Shown: positions 1-13,300 of the stretch, piece after piece | Position numbering within the stretch: position 1 is the first letter of the stretch | Layout of the letters: the number at the start of each line of letters is the position of its first letter | Origin: Trichoplax sp. H2 | Taxonomy: Eukaryota; Placozoa; Uniplacotomia; Trichoplacea | Assembly: GCA_003344405.1 (NCBI GenBank) | Contig: NOWV01000290.1 | Span: forward strand, 1 to 62,959 | Direction: 5' to 3' | Length of the DNA: 62,959 nt | The notes under the pieces: model-generated | What the model was told of the DNA's origin: nothing | Database searches by the model: none | Seen by the model: the letters and a program-made list of their open reading frames with translations, nothing else | Made by a program: the position numbers and the translations under genes

Positions 1-429
1 CTTCTCCAGGCACTATTAAACATTAACAGCATTTTAAATGTACTTAATAGTGTAGATCAAAACAAGTTTACGTAAACTTTAAAACATTAACGACTCATTC
101 GACTTTGCGTCGGCTCTCTGTGCAAAGATTTATGTCAGTTATTGTTTAATACTAGCACAATTAGCTATCCTGATGACGCAGCACCGTATATGGCTGTTGT
201 TAGGATTGTATTCATGTACTGTTACTGTATTACGCTATGATCCGATGATGTAGGCTTGTATTGTACGCGTTACCCGTTAACGGTAGCGTGCTTGTTGATC
301 GCCATATAAGTAAATGTTGAATAAGAAGTAAACATTCTGAAGCTAGTCAAGTACTCATCATTAAGTTGACTTGACAGTTATCTTACTTTAGCCTAGAATT
401 TTTTAATAGCTGAGAATGAACCTTAGTCC

Positions 430-1285
430 GTAAAAATAAAAGCGTAAGAGTCAAAACCAATTGATCACAATCATCAAACTATTCATAAGACATTTATTTT
501 ATAATTAATCTGATGCCATAAACTTCGATAAATGAATTAACAAAGATTTTGAAATAAAGAAAGCATCTAATTAAATTGGAATACAACATACGGTGCTGGA
601 CTACTATTCTTATACGCGTAAATAGCTAATAATCTGCAATCTAATAATTAACAATTCTATACAATAAAAGCTTAAGAATCAAAACCAATTGATCACAATC
701 ATCAAACTATTCATAAGACATCTATTTTATAATTAATCTGATGCCATAAACTTCGATAAATGAATTAACAAAGATTTGAAATAAAGAAAGCATCTAATTA
801 AATTGGAATACAACATACGGTGCTGGACTACTATTCTTATACGCGTAAATAGCTAATAACCTGCAATCCAACAATTAACAATTCTATACAATGAAAGCTT
901 AAGAGTCAAAACCAATTGATCACAATCATCAAACTATTCATAAGACATTTATTTTATAATTAATCTGATGCCATAAACTTCGATAAATGAATTAACAAAG
1001 ATTTTAAAATAAAGAAAGCATCTAATTAAATTGGAATACAACATACGGTGCTGGACTACTATTCTTATACGCGTAAATAGCTAATAATCTGCAATCTAAT
1101 AATTAACAATTCTATACAATAAAAGCTTAAGAGTCAAAACCAATTGATCACAGCCATATAACTATTCATAAGACATTTTTTATAATTAATCTGATGCCAT
1201 AAACTTCGATAAATGAATTAACAAAGATTTAGAAATAAGGGAAGCATCTAATTAAATTGGAATATAAGATTATATACGGCGCTGG
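430..1285. repeat. Tandem array, 228-base unit, about 3.7 copies
   Basis: The marker AAAACCAATTGATCAC recurs at 453, 681, 908 and 1136, giving spacings of 228, 227 and 228. The first three units are nearly identical over their whole length. The last is truncated and diverges after about 1270. Each unit contains the block ACGGTGCTGGACTACTATTC and a TACGCGTA palindrome. No open frame runs through the array. Confidence 0.9.
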
Positions 1286-2693
1286 AACGAATTTTATTGT
1301 AAAACTATTTAAGAAATGTATTAATTGTTTCATTATAATAATAGGGCAAATCTATATTGTACGCCTACAATAAATAAAATCAAAAGTAATAACTCAGTCT
1401 TAGAACGATGCCAATAACCTACTGACTATATTTTGAACATTACCTTTATAATTTTGTAAATATAAAGAAATTGCTATTTTATGCCAAGGCTTACTACGAT
1501 TAAATAATACCTGAATTTATAAGACAGTAAGTAAAATGGGCTTACAATAACAATTCTATGTAGCTTGCAAATCTTACATCAAATAAGGATTTCCTATCTA
1601 TTCTCGTACAATATAAGATAGTAATCTACATTCTTTGCTAATTCAATCATCCGTGTTAGTTATGATAATTCACTTACAGATTTATGTCAAAGAGTATCGT
1701 GTCTTATCGTAAATCTCTACAATATGTTTCATTTATTATTTACATGGTTTATGATATAGGCTCTAGTAATTTCATTTTGCAATCTCCATTCAATATTTTG
1801 TTTCATTTTAAATCTTAAATGAATTCTTTGAAAGAGAATCTGGAAACAATTTATACGAATTTTGTCCTTTTGTCAACAATAGCTCATATTATTAAATTGG
1901 GGAAATGCTTAAAATTAAAATATTTAATTTATCGCTTGCAATTATCCGTAAATAATTATGTATATTAACTCATGGAACAAAAAAACATTTCGAAATTACA
2001 GTACAAGTCTTTTCCTTTTTATATTGTAGAAGTTAGAAATGATACTGTTAGTAATCCTTCCTCAATTACTGATACCGAATGTAGTACAGGCCAAATATAG
2101 CTTAGATTACGATCCAAGATCGTACAAAAATACTATACTGTAGGTTAAATCGTAGGTTAGAGTGTATGATTGTATTAATTTCTATTTGTAGAAGACGTTT
2201 ACAGTACGTATTGTAGTAATTGCATCGAGATACTTATATTAAGATTCTGAAATAATAATAGATTGTGCTAATTATGTTAGTAGTGTGAGATATGTGTTGT
2301 GAGGCTTTATTTAGAAACACAAATAATGCATTGATAGCGCGATAGTAAATTTAGATATGAACTTGTAACTTAATTGGTAAGATATGATTTTATTATAGGG
2401 AAAATCATTGCGTTACTAATTGTATATAAATTGTGAATATTACTATAATAATTTAGATAGTCCTTGGTAGTTATGAGACGAACCTAATCTTATGTAGCAA
2501 AACGAAGTTTACAAGAAGCTGTAGTTCTTATTATACTTTGGAGAAGGCACTTTATCACATACCGCATGGAGTATTACTAATTTAACATCAATTCTAGATT
2601 TAAGTAGTATATACGAGTAATATTTTAAGCGTTTTTAACAACCCGTACTAGCAGTTGTCTACTAATACCAAAGAGACAATTATTGTAACACAG

Positions 2694-2834
2694 TGTAATC
2701 CTTGACTTATCCCTAAACAGAGCGCCTAAAATATAAAATTGATACTAGATAAACAGTACATTACAGTACAATACTTTGAAAGATTTGTCCAACAAATAGT
2801 AAATCTGGACCTGGTTACATTGTTGCGCAAAAAT
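2694..2834. repeat. Duplicated segment, copy 1
   Basis: This segment and 3777-3915 share a continuous match beginning TGTAATCCTTGACTTATCCC and ending near ACATTGTTG(C/T)G(C)AAAA, with roughly ten substitutions or small gaps over about 135 bases. Both copies are in the same orientation about 1,080 bases apart. No terminal inverted repeat or reading frame is evident. It could be a fragment of a dispersed element or a local duplication. Confidence 0.8.
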
Positions 2835-3776
2835 TCGGGATAGGACGGGATGGCTGGTTGGGTGCGGTCTCACGTAGAAGCGCTAATACTTTACCATTTC
2901 TAATGCTGGTCCTTCATCTTACAATGTCAACAACAGTATCTTAAAAGAACTACTGTGATGTTTCCCATACTATTTTTGCATCTTAGAATGCCAACAACTA
3001 CTGTAAGCCCCACTTCTATTATATAATGTATGACGAAGTGATTTAATGTAATTTAGTATACTGTACATTGTATTGTACAGTCACTCTTTATACTATCCCT
3101 CGTCGTAATACATGCGTATTTTGAAATGCCGCAAAACATTGCCTTTTGCACGTATACCTTCAATTTAAATTTTATAGATTTAAATTATGATAAACTACGA
3201 TTTTAGCTTACCAGTCTATACATATTGAATAAAGCATGCTAATTATTTACTCTACCATTCTTCGGAAGCTATTAACAAAAATCTAAAGTTTTGTCTTTCC
3301 TGATAATTTCGTAATCTCCATTGCTAACTTTCCTCCTGATTTTTAAATGTTCAACATCTTAGTATATTGCTAACATAGTGATCATAGGTGACTAACATAC
3401 GTTAATCAATTACTGATAAAAGAACTAATGCAAGAATTACAAGATCAGCTAACATCTTTTTACATTTATCACTATAAGTCATTTAAAAGAAGCAGCATTT
3501 AGAATTATAATTATGCTAACTATTTCCAAATCTCTTACAATAGCAAGCGGGTTAGGTCATTTATTTTGGTAGTAATAATAGTATCACGTAAAAAAAGTTA
3601 GTAATATTTGGTAGAGTAGCCTTATCAGAGAGACAAGGACCTTAAAATTACAAGATAGTCTATAATTTAGACGTTTTGCCTAATAGAGTATAGTTGCTTC
3701 GTATTGAATGTGTGACTATAAGTAATTTACACTAGATTGTATGTTATGAAGCGACTGATTCTCTGAATAGGCGTAT

Positions 3777-3915
3777 TGTAATCCTTGACTTATCCCTAAA
3801 CATAGCGCCCAAAATATAAAATTGATACTTGATAAACAATACGTTACAGTACAGTAATTTGAAAGATCTATCCAACAAATAGTAAATCTGGACCTGCTTA
3901 CATTGTTGTGCAAAA
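3777..3915. repeat. Duplicated segment, copy 2
   Basis: Second copy of the segment at 2694-2834, same orientation. An open frame on the minus strand crosses it, but the copy at 2694 does not preserve that frame, which argues against coding. Confidence 0.8.
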
Positions 3916-5902
3916 GTTTAAAACTTTCGTTAAAAAAATAATAAAAACGTATGACCAAAATGTAATGGAGAGAGTGTGATAATATGGTATTGCAGAATAT
4001 TTCTGTTAGGTTTGTTCGCTGATTCTGAACAGAATACGCGGACGACCTAAACTCTATCTTAAGAATGCCAACTGTCTTCTTTATTCGCCCAACCAAATCA
4101 ACATAAGTAGGTCTTCTATCTATAAACTACATTTCTAAATGAAAAGACTTGAACAGTCACAATAGTACGATACACATAGAGAACCCATAAGTGTAAATCT
4201 GTAATATACTCCAGTCTGTGATCATGTAAAACAGATCTCTTTATTCTCAAGTACCCAGTTAGCTATATCCGCTATATTCAGCAATAGCAACAACTGAATT
4301 ATAATTACATCGACCTAATTCCATCTACAATATTACAGTTATTATTACCAATTATAACATCCACCACAAGAAAAGATAGACTAAAACCTTTACTGTAGAC
4401 TCAGAGTAAAACGTCCGCGCTTCCACTAGAATTAAAGTAAGTCACAACACCACTTTATTATATTGTCGTGCTTATAGCGTAGGATATTTTTAAGCAAGAT
4501 TTATATTGACTTTCTCTACAGCTGCAGTTACGGATTCTCTTAGTATGCCTCTGCAGGTTTATTTTACTAATGGTATTTATAGCTTATTCACATGCGTCCA
4601 TATAGCAGTATAATAAAAACATTTTAGTTTTAGTTTTATACTCTATTTCTACTTGTTTCATCTAAAGGCTTTTCATTTAATTTTCGTCGTTACAAAGTTC
4701 GAGAATTTTTACATATTAGCAACGTGATAGTTTAGTTTGTACTTTCTAAATTCTTAACAAGTTTACAAATTACACCTTAACCCGGATCAATTCAATTATA
4801 TCCATGGATTGATGGTCTTAATAGTAGTACTTAGTTATCCAACGATGTTAGCCAAACTACAGTATTGTGTGTACACTCCATAGTCATACATGATACTTTT
4901 TAACTATGCCATGGGTGCCTTTACCATTCACAAGCGTTGTGAAAGGTAGCGGAAATTATTTAAATTTTCTCAGCGATTCTGTGTACGTTATGTAGTAGGC
5001 TCACCGCACTACGCAGAATTAATGCCAGAGGTAAAGACACCGACTACACTGATTGGGATGGTAAATCATGTTGAAGAAGAAAAACATTAAAAAATCCCCT
5101 AAAAAATATCGTTACATAAGCGTGCGTCTTCGTGGAATAAATTTTTTGTATTCTAATAAGCTACATCTTTTACAAAGTTTTCTTTGCAATATTCAAAAGC
5201 GATAAACAGCATTCGCAATGAATAATTTTCAATTGATTTTACTTCACTAAATTCAATTTTTACTATCCTTTAAGTTGCAGAGCTTATATATTAAAGCAAT
5301 TGATCAAATCCTCAGTTGATACAGGATATCAATGACGACTGGTTGAAATGAGTCATTAAGTAAATCATTAAGTAAATCAAGGCCATGCGAGTACTGTAGC
5401 TACATTAAATCAGGCCAAGATTTACAATCACTGTAGTGTCGTGATGTCATGGTGTACAGCAATGTTTTGAATCAGAGCTGAGTACGTAATTATACGATCT
5501 AAATTTTGAAACATTGTGGTTTCAAGGACTCCACGTTATAGTACGGTAATAGTTTAGTCGATATAGGAGAAAGAAAAACTACTCTGTTATTAAGACTGTA
5601 TAGAAAAACGATATATGACATTGCCGTTCCTAAACCCCTTCATGACATGCAGTAAGTCCATTTTGAAAAGTAAAGTTTTATTTACAGTTTTCCTATTATT
5701 TTGTGATATTTTTACTTTTCGATAAAAGTTGTTGTGGTTCGTTAGTCGTTCATAAGACAAACTGAAAATCAAAACCCAGCAGTAAATTTCTGATATTATT
5801 GATTACAGCTGACTGGTATTTTGTTAATTGCTGGTAATAAAGAAAAATAAGAGAATGACAGATAGGCTAACATCTTGTTAAATTAAATTTATCATAATAA
5901 AC

Positions 5903-8649
5903 TTATTCAAGATGAATAGCATTCAGCAATTCAATCAAATTATCCATTTCAAAATCTTTTGCTATATCAAGCGGCGTCAAGTCTCCCATTTTGGCATAAA
6001 CGTCAGCTCCGGCCGCTACTAAACTTCTTACCATAGCATCATCACCTATATTAAATCATCACAATATGATAACATAATTCATTAATTGTCTCTTCATATA
6101 CGACCACATACAATGATCAGACTACCGGATTAATTATAGTTATTTTATGATTTTTAATCAGTGAGAACACATAGTTCAGTTGGTCATGTATAGATGAATA
6201 AAATAAATAGATACACTGTCAAACTACAGAGCTATTGATGAATACTCCAATAACAGCCTCACTAAGTAGCTATAATTATCGAAAGGTTCCTTAATTCGAA
6301 ATACTAAAGCTAGGATGATATAAGAGAAGTGCAAGTAAATAATAGTAATTGCACTACTGTCGAGTCTTCTACCGTCCCTGAAAGAATAGATAATTTCTGA
6401 CTTACCATTCATAACAGCTAGATGTAATGGAGTTGCATTATTGCATTGTTCATTAATAACATTAACCTTAGCACCTATCTTTAGTAGCCATTTGACCATA
6501 AGAGTATCGCCACGACCAATAGCTGCATGAAGAGGTGTATTGCCTGATTCACCATGATGATTAATATCAATTTTACCTGGATGCTGTACATAGTTACTTA
6601 ATTAGATCCAAAATATTATTGAAAAAGTAATGAACGTTCTGTCTCAATGTTATAATTCACTATTGTCTATATACAGTACTTCAGTATAATCAAATACGTA
6701 TGCAGACATTAGGAATAATCAAGAAAGACAGAAATCATTTGACTAAATTTGAATGACTTTAAGGTACCATAGATACAAGATAGTATCACCTTTTGAATTA
6801 AATACGTTAATATGGACGAGGAGTTGGCCATCACTCCGGTGAAGAATAATCTGTTATAATCTTCTGGTAATAATGATGTAATCGATAGGACTTGATCATC
6901 GAGAATGTATTGTATAACATCGAGATATTGAAGCTGAATTGCTTGACAGATAATTTCTGTGATATTAGAGACTTTATCGTGTTGAAAACGACTGTTTTCT
7001 TGCTGTAGTTTATGATAAAACTCAATAATTGCAGATGTCATATTTAGTAGAGCATGAGATCGTATAGCAAGGACAATTTGAGCACAGGTGCGGTTACTTG
7101 TTTTACACTTAACCGCTGAAAGCAACTTCTTGTAGGCTTTATGACGACCAGATGACAGAGTATACACAACATCCAAGAAAAAGAGCTGTCGATTGACAGC
7201 AAATCGAGTGCTAGAGAATAAAATCGTGAATGATAATGGTCAAATTAGTCTCAACTAATGGCTTAGCTCCCAGTATGATAAAACAAGTACTGCATGTCTA
7301 ATTTACTGCAGTTTTGAATAACATAATTAATCTATTTAATACGGATGTTAGCTTTCAGTTAACAGACTGACGATTTGAAAGAAAAATGATACATGAACAG
7401 TAAATATGATACTCTGTATCAATTTATTACTACTGTTACAGTATTTGTAAGTAATCCTAAACATTGTTTATTAATTTTCTGTATGTTTTTAACGTTGCTT
7501 TTGCATAGACTGCTGTTTATATTTACAAATCTCAAAATGGTTGAAGTAGAATTGAAGCTAATGCTTGTCGAAGTGGGTAAGGTTTACTAACATTTATTTG
7601 ATTTGACACTTTATAACTTGACTAAGCGTTTACTGATGCAATCTGTAAGGTTTTGTTGATATAAAAACAAAATATAGAATACTTAATGTGGACTCAATTC
7701 TAACTACATGGTTAAAATTTGGTTGTAAGCTAAATTTTAGCTAAAAATATTGCTTGTCGCAGTTTACTAGAGTTCGATTTGTCACTTATTGCTAAATTAA
7801 GTAATATAATGAATTAGCATACGAGTATATCTACTGTATGTAGTTATGCGTTTCTATCTACATACGGGAACTCGGGAATAATAGCGTAAATAAGCTGTTC
7901 TAAAGTAGACTCTTCTAGTTGTGATTGTTGGCCACCAAGAAGAATTATCAGATGATCTCGTATAATTTCCAACTCCATCTTTAAAAGGTCTAACTTTTGT
8001 TGTGATGGAAAAACGGATATCCAAAAATGACTGAACTGAGTCATATTATCACCAGTTTGCCACCATTCATGTAACCTCATCACTAATTTATTGGATTCCT
8101 TCAACCAATTCTCTGCAATAGTTTTTACAATAGTCAATAAATGATTGATAGTTTTTTTAAAGTTCAGTTCTAAATTATGGCACTACTTTAACTTATCCAT
8201 TCTTTTCACTTACCAAGAATATTACTATCTACTCTAGTTATAATTGATTCGAGGTCTTCTGTTTTGATTAGAGGTTGTATAGACGGCAAAACCGCCTGTT
8301 GTTTGGCAATCGTTTGAGGTGTTTTAGAAGTTGCTTTACTGTTGATCGTATGTAGTGGCCTTACTGGGCCGCTATTAGGGCGAATATCTTCTTTTTTTTT
8401 GGTAATATCACTTAGTGGTGATAATACTCTACCTGAACGTACTTTGGCGCTATTACTTTTAACCGTTCCTGATGCCCCAGGAGGTGGCGTTGGTTGTTGA
8501 AAGGGATAAGAAGAACTTCTATGGAATGGATGTTTAGCTAAAGTAACGTGCGGTACATCTTGTTGAGAAAAGTCTTCATCATCGATAGCGCTATATGATA
8601 ACCGCGATACGCATAGTAAATCTCTTATTTCTTCCACTTGATCATCCAT
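5903..8649 (-). CDS. Ankyrin-repeat protein of unknown identity, five exons, 474 aa
   Basis: Exons in transcription order: 8649-8214, 8112-7866, 7210-6790, 6583-6406, 6045-5903. All junctions are GT-AG and phases agree (436, 247, 421, 178 and 143 bases, ending TAA). The start is the first ATG of the open frame (MDDQVEEIRDLL). Residues 1-145 are Ser/Pro-rich and probably disordered. Residues about 146-365 are predicted helical without a motif I recognise (contains RLHEWW and YTLSSGRHKAYKKLL). The C-terminus carries ankyrin repeats: GNTPLHAAIGRGDTLMVKWL, ATPLHLAVMNGDDAMVRSL and a last partial repeat DLTPLDIAKDFEMDN ending at ...AIHLE. The last ankyrin repeat spans an exon junction that restores the TPLHLA...NGDDAMV consensus, which supports the model. 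A scaffold or adaptor role is possible, but no partner is evident. The family was not identified. Confidence 0.8.
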
Positions 8650-10347
8650 CTTGTATTTTTGAATATCGATAAGGCTAGTAACTAAAGCAGACTATAGTAT
8701 AGAAGCAGCCATGTAATAGATTAGAATGAATTATATGTTTAAACCTTTATGATATATAAAAGGGCTGACATGCGTGTATCATAGTGCTACTATCATGCAA
8801 ATTTTAGGCAAGAATAGCATCTGTAGTAGATAATACAATGATTGATTTTTTACCCAGTTAAGGCCCATTTATTAAATATAATAAATAGTCCGTTAATACT
8901 GTAAAAATTCATTTAATGATGTATATCCTGCAATTATCACGCATTGCTGTTCGAAAGTTCAGTCCAGTGTTTATGGATGATATCAAATGATTAAGTTCAA
9001 GATACATTGGAGAATCGTTAATTATGTTATGAAAGTTGATATTGAAGCGGAGAATAATTTTATTTACGAAAAGTACATGAACTATTGTCCTTTTCTGAAT
9101 AATTATACTTTATTTTGTTGCCTATGCTGCATTTTGTGGGAGATTAACAAAAATATTCGTAATTTCATTACAGCATCACTTATTTGGAATCGAATAAAAT
9201 TTTGAATCCTTACAGTTTCATGAAAACTGTCATGCACGCATTGTAAGTATAAGCGGATACAATTGGATAATGGGTCCAAGCGAACTAGCGAGTCCATGCG
9301 AGTAGTAGTAAACGGTTAGGAATCGCCAAGAAATATTTACGTACTACTGTAGAGTATTTAAGTAAGAGATCTTGCATGAAACGATTGATTGGCCTGCAAT
9401 TCAGTACAATCTATCAGTAGCTTGGCCTGGATGTTGTAAGTTTTGTGGATTACCGATTTACATCGTTGCAACATGTTTGCATTACAGTATCCGCTCTCAT
9501 CTTTCGATAATATCATTAATGTAAAGTCCCCTTAGATATCTCAGTAAATTACAGTTGCAAGTAATCAATAACAAAACGTATATCTTTTAAGGCTAAAGCC
9601 AGATGCTTCACAGGCACATCAAAGGCATCGGTTTTATGAGCCTAAAATGAGTTGATCATACAGCCTCTCCCTCCGGTAACTACTGCTTTTCTAAGAATTA
9701 ATAAAAAACAAAAGTAGACACCCTCTCATTTACTTGGTAGTCTCTATAATTTCTAACATGATTATTATTCATGAAGTTCAAAGCTAATTAACGCTCAGCA
9801 CTATTGACCAAAGGATAGTTTGAATAACTTTAACGTCAATCAAGGAAATCTATTCAGAGATATTAACGCCAAAGGCAAAAAATTCAGCAAAGTAATACAT
9901 CAAAACGTTGCTTTTATTGTGATAATAAATGATTTTCGGAACCAAAGATAAAATTAATTCATAACATAAACTTACAACACAGCTCATGTAAACAAACCTG
10001 CTAATGCCCTACCTTGCGTATGGTGTATCTTATATTACAAACAAGACTTTGGCATGAATTTTGCTACTGCAAGAAGTTACGATTACGTTTAAAGGTAATA
10101 TTATTCAGGCTCTATTCGCTAGTCAAGTGTCAAGTACTGTTGTAACGTACGAGGCGTTGAAGATTTTATTACATGATTGTCCCAACTAAACAATCATGAC
10201 GATTGTGTTGTTTGACGTAAGAAAACCAGAATATTACCGGTAATTTCCCTGCTAATAAATCCTAAGTACATTTCAATTATGAAGTAGTTCTGATGTTGCA
10301 GGCCGACCTTTTTTATGTCTTTAACCACATATTGGTGTGTCAAGACA
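8650..10347. other. Intergenic, no gene seen
   Basis: Lies between the start of the ankyrin gene and the stop codon of BUGZ, both minus strand. It should hold the ankyrin-gene promoter and the BUGZ 3' UTR. Short open frames (8987-9205 plus, 9103-9297 minus) overlap each other on opposite strands and show no protein features. Confidence 0.5.
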
Positions 10348-13300
10348 CTAATATTTTGGGAAGCCAGGAACTCTTGACGTTGGCATAATATTGGCTGCTG
10401 GCGGTGGAAGTCCATACGAATAGGGAGGCGCAGCATGTACGGAATTCGTGGGAACTACAATAACAGAAACGGGACAGAAATGTTCCGTTTATTGCTAACA
10501 AGCGAAATGCCAGATATCGCCTAATCAATATTTTTTTGAATAAAGATTCGAATAAATACTTACATTGAGGTTGGGCAGCTTGCGCTATCTTTGTCTTATA
10601 TTTTGCAGCCCTCCGCTCCTCCTGTATCAAAGTAGATAGCTTTATGTCAGATTCATGAATTTAAAAATAATACCGATATACGAGTAATCCTATGCATAAC
10701 TGATTGACAGTAATAAATCGATAATGTCATCGTCATTAAATAATGTACTGTAGTATGGTTAAAGGCAATATAGTAAAGTATGGGAAGTTATATCAAAGTT
10801 AAATGCATAGCAAAACGGCACATTAATATAATATAATTGACAAGAACTTGGGAGTTGTAGCTGAAAAAATTAAAGCGATACTGAATACTGAAAGATAGCC
10901 AATTTCAGACAAACTCAATTGGTTCAACTATTCTACTATTCTAACAACAATCGTGGAATAAGCAGCACACTAATCTGTCACATCAACCGCAAACCTCTTC
11001 TGTGTTACAAGCCTATATATTGACGGCAATACTCCTTGATATCAACGCTGTTAATGATACGCAATTCCAATAAATTCGGACTAAATTAGCAACGTAAAAT
11101 AGATATTACCAATACTCACGAAAAGTGTGTCAATGTGCCACCGTAATTCGTTGAAATAAACACATAGTAACTGTAACACATGTTGATTTCTGAATCATAC
11201 CTTAAATGACTGTTACTATCAGTACCAACGAGCGGTACGGTTAATATTAATAAATGTAACATGGAATGAGAGTTTACAGTAACAGCAATTAGAAATGCTA
11301 TTATGTTAAATAGCATTCACTTTGCAGTTTTATAATATTCTCTTCGTACCTTAAACCGGTTTCATCTCTGAAGATTCAGTCAAATAAACTCTTAATAATG
11401 ACGACAAAGAATAACGTAACCCCAGCCCAATAGCACAGTTTTGTAACTGACAAGTCAAGCTCAATCGTAGTAATACTTGACTGCTACATGTGATTAATGT
11501 ACATGTGCTAGTACTAATAAAGAGCACCAAGGCTATTTCTTACCAATGATATATCCTCTTCCGGATGGACTAACTTGCTAGTAGCTCCAACACTACTGAT
11601 AGTTGTAGATATCTTGGGCGTTGTTATTGGAGTGGTCTCAGCTGGAGGTGGTACACTGCCTACAAGCGATAGATTCAAATTACAACGGAAAAAAGTGGTG
11701 TTAATATGACACAAGATGCCAGTCTGTCGAACGAAATTTACAATTTCTATCCAAAAGATTTAGCTTGTTCAAGGTACCTTTACTATCGTTCAGAACCGGT
11801 TTGGCTTCAAAAGTTTTCGAATTCGAGATAGGCTTGAAATCTGCACCTACAGGGCCGGAACTAATTGTTGTAGAGCTACTAACTTGTGAGGCACTTGGAA
11901 ATAGCGGTCGACTTGGTGGGGCAGAATTATTAGCGGCCGATACCGGAGGCGCTCTAATCGGCGGAGGCATATTGGTATTCGGTGGGGGCATGTTCGGAAA
12001 TGGAAATCTATTCATTTGTATTACAGCGATTTTGGTATTTAATAATTTTTGAATTAACGTTTACTTGTTCATATAATGTAAAAGGAGTATATTGACAGTG
12101 GCTTTAACGGAAGATTAAGCCTATTACTGTCTACGTATTACCTAGCTTGCATTGGTGGTACACCAAATGGCACGGGTGGCATCGGCATACCGGTAGGTAG
12201 TCGGTCTGGTTTAGAAAAAGTAATGTTTGCACATTGTTTTAATGATGATAGCATATCTAAATCGAGGGTAAAGGGTTAGTACAAGCATAATTATAACTGG
12301 AGTAACAAACTTGGTTGAGGGTAGCCAGGCACTCCTGGACGCCAAAAACCGGGAGCGACCGGAGGAACAGCCGACGGCGCAAAAGCTGCTTGAGGAGTCG
12401 GTTGTTCGTCTGATTTTGCTTTTTTCGTCTCGGGTTCTAATTGGATGAAAATAGTTTAAACCTCGTTATCATATTATACGAAGTAAATCTTTGCAACATC
12501 ATCATCATTCATTGTCAATATCGATTACATTATATGTATAGAAAAGAATACGACTTTAAAATGATAACAAAAACCTGGCAAAGAATGAGTTATTGATGAC
12601 AAGATACAAATCATTGCAGTCAAATGCTTACATAGTATAGCCAAATAGCCATTGTTAGCTAGTTTGATAATATATTATTAAAATTTCGTCAAATGATTCG
12701 ATCGTCATCTACTGTAGTTTATCAAACTTTCGTTCTGTTGATGAAATACGTTATCGATAGTATTGCTTGATAGATAATGCGAATACTAGATGAAAATGAC
12801 AATTCTGTTTCCACGATGCAGCTTGAGTGGAACTGTTTGAAAATGATTTTGCCTTGCGTCATAAATATAATTTATGATCCGTTTGCCTAGTGGTAGACTA
12901 TGCGAAGGGCGTTTTTGTACGTTATAGTATCATGCTAGATTTCTAAAGTGAGATAAGGGATGTTGGTGATACCGACTACTATATTGTATTAAAATGTTAA
13001 AATAAGATGTAATCCTTGGTATCAATGTGCTAGAACAATTCAAGGGCAGTTAGTTACCTAGTTACAATAATGCTCAAAACGCTATACAAGTTAACAATGT
13101 CTACTTTAACTTTGTCAGACATTACTTTTAGATGATCAACACAGATAGTACAGTGAAAGGCTGTCATTTAGGTAATTAAAGAATTACTATAGGGATTGTT
13201 GACTCACTACAGAGATAGAAAGGTTTTGTTCTGCATCTACTGTATATATATAAGAGCGAAGGATCAACTAGGTAATTCATTAAGATTAAATTTTACCATC

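Larger units (their letters stand above)
1..5902. other. Gene-poor intergenic region
   Basis: No reading frame here looks like a protein. The longest (126 codons on the minus strand near 3716-4096) overlaps a duplicated non-coding segment and has no recognisable motif. The stretch is AT-rich and holds the 228-base tandem array at about 430-1280 and two copies of a roughly 135-base segment, listed separately. The right end lies directly downstream of the ankyrin-gene stop codon and probably includes its 3' UTR. Confidence 0.6.

Noticed and set aside
3716-4096. 126-codon minus-strand open frame
   Set aside because: Overlaps a duplicated non-coding segment whose other copy does not keep the frame. 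No motif or splice context.
12878-12920. tRNA-like words (TGCCTAGTGGTAGAC)
   Set aside because: No matching T-arm or acceptor stem follows at the right distance.
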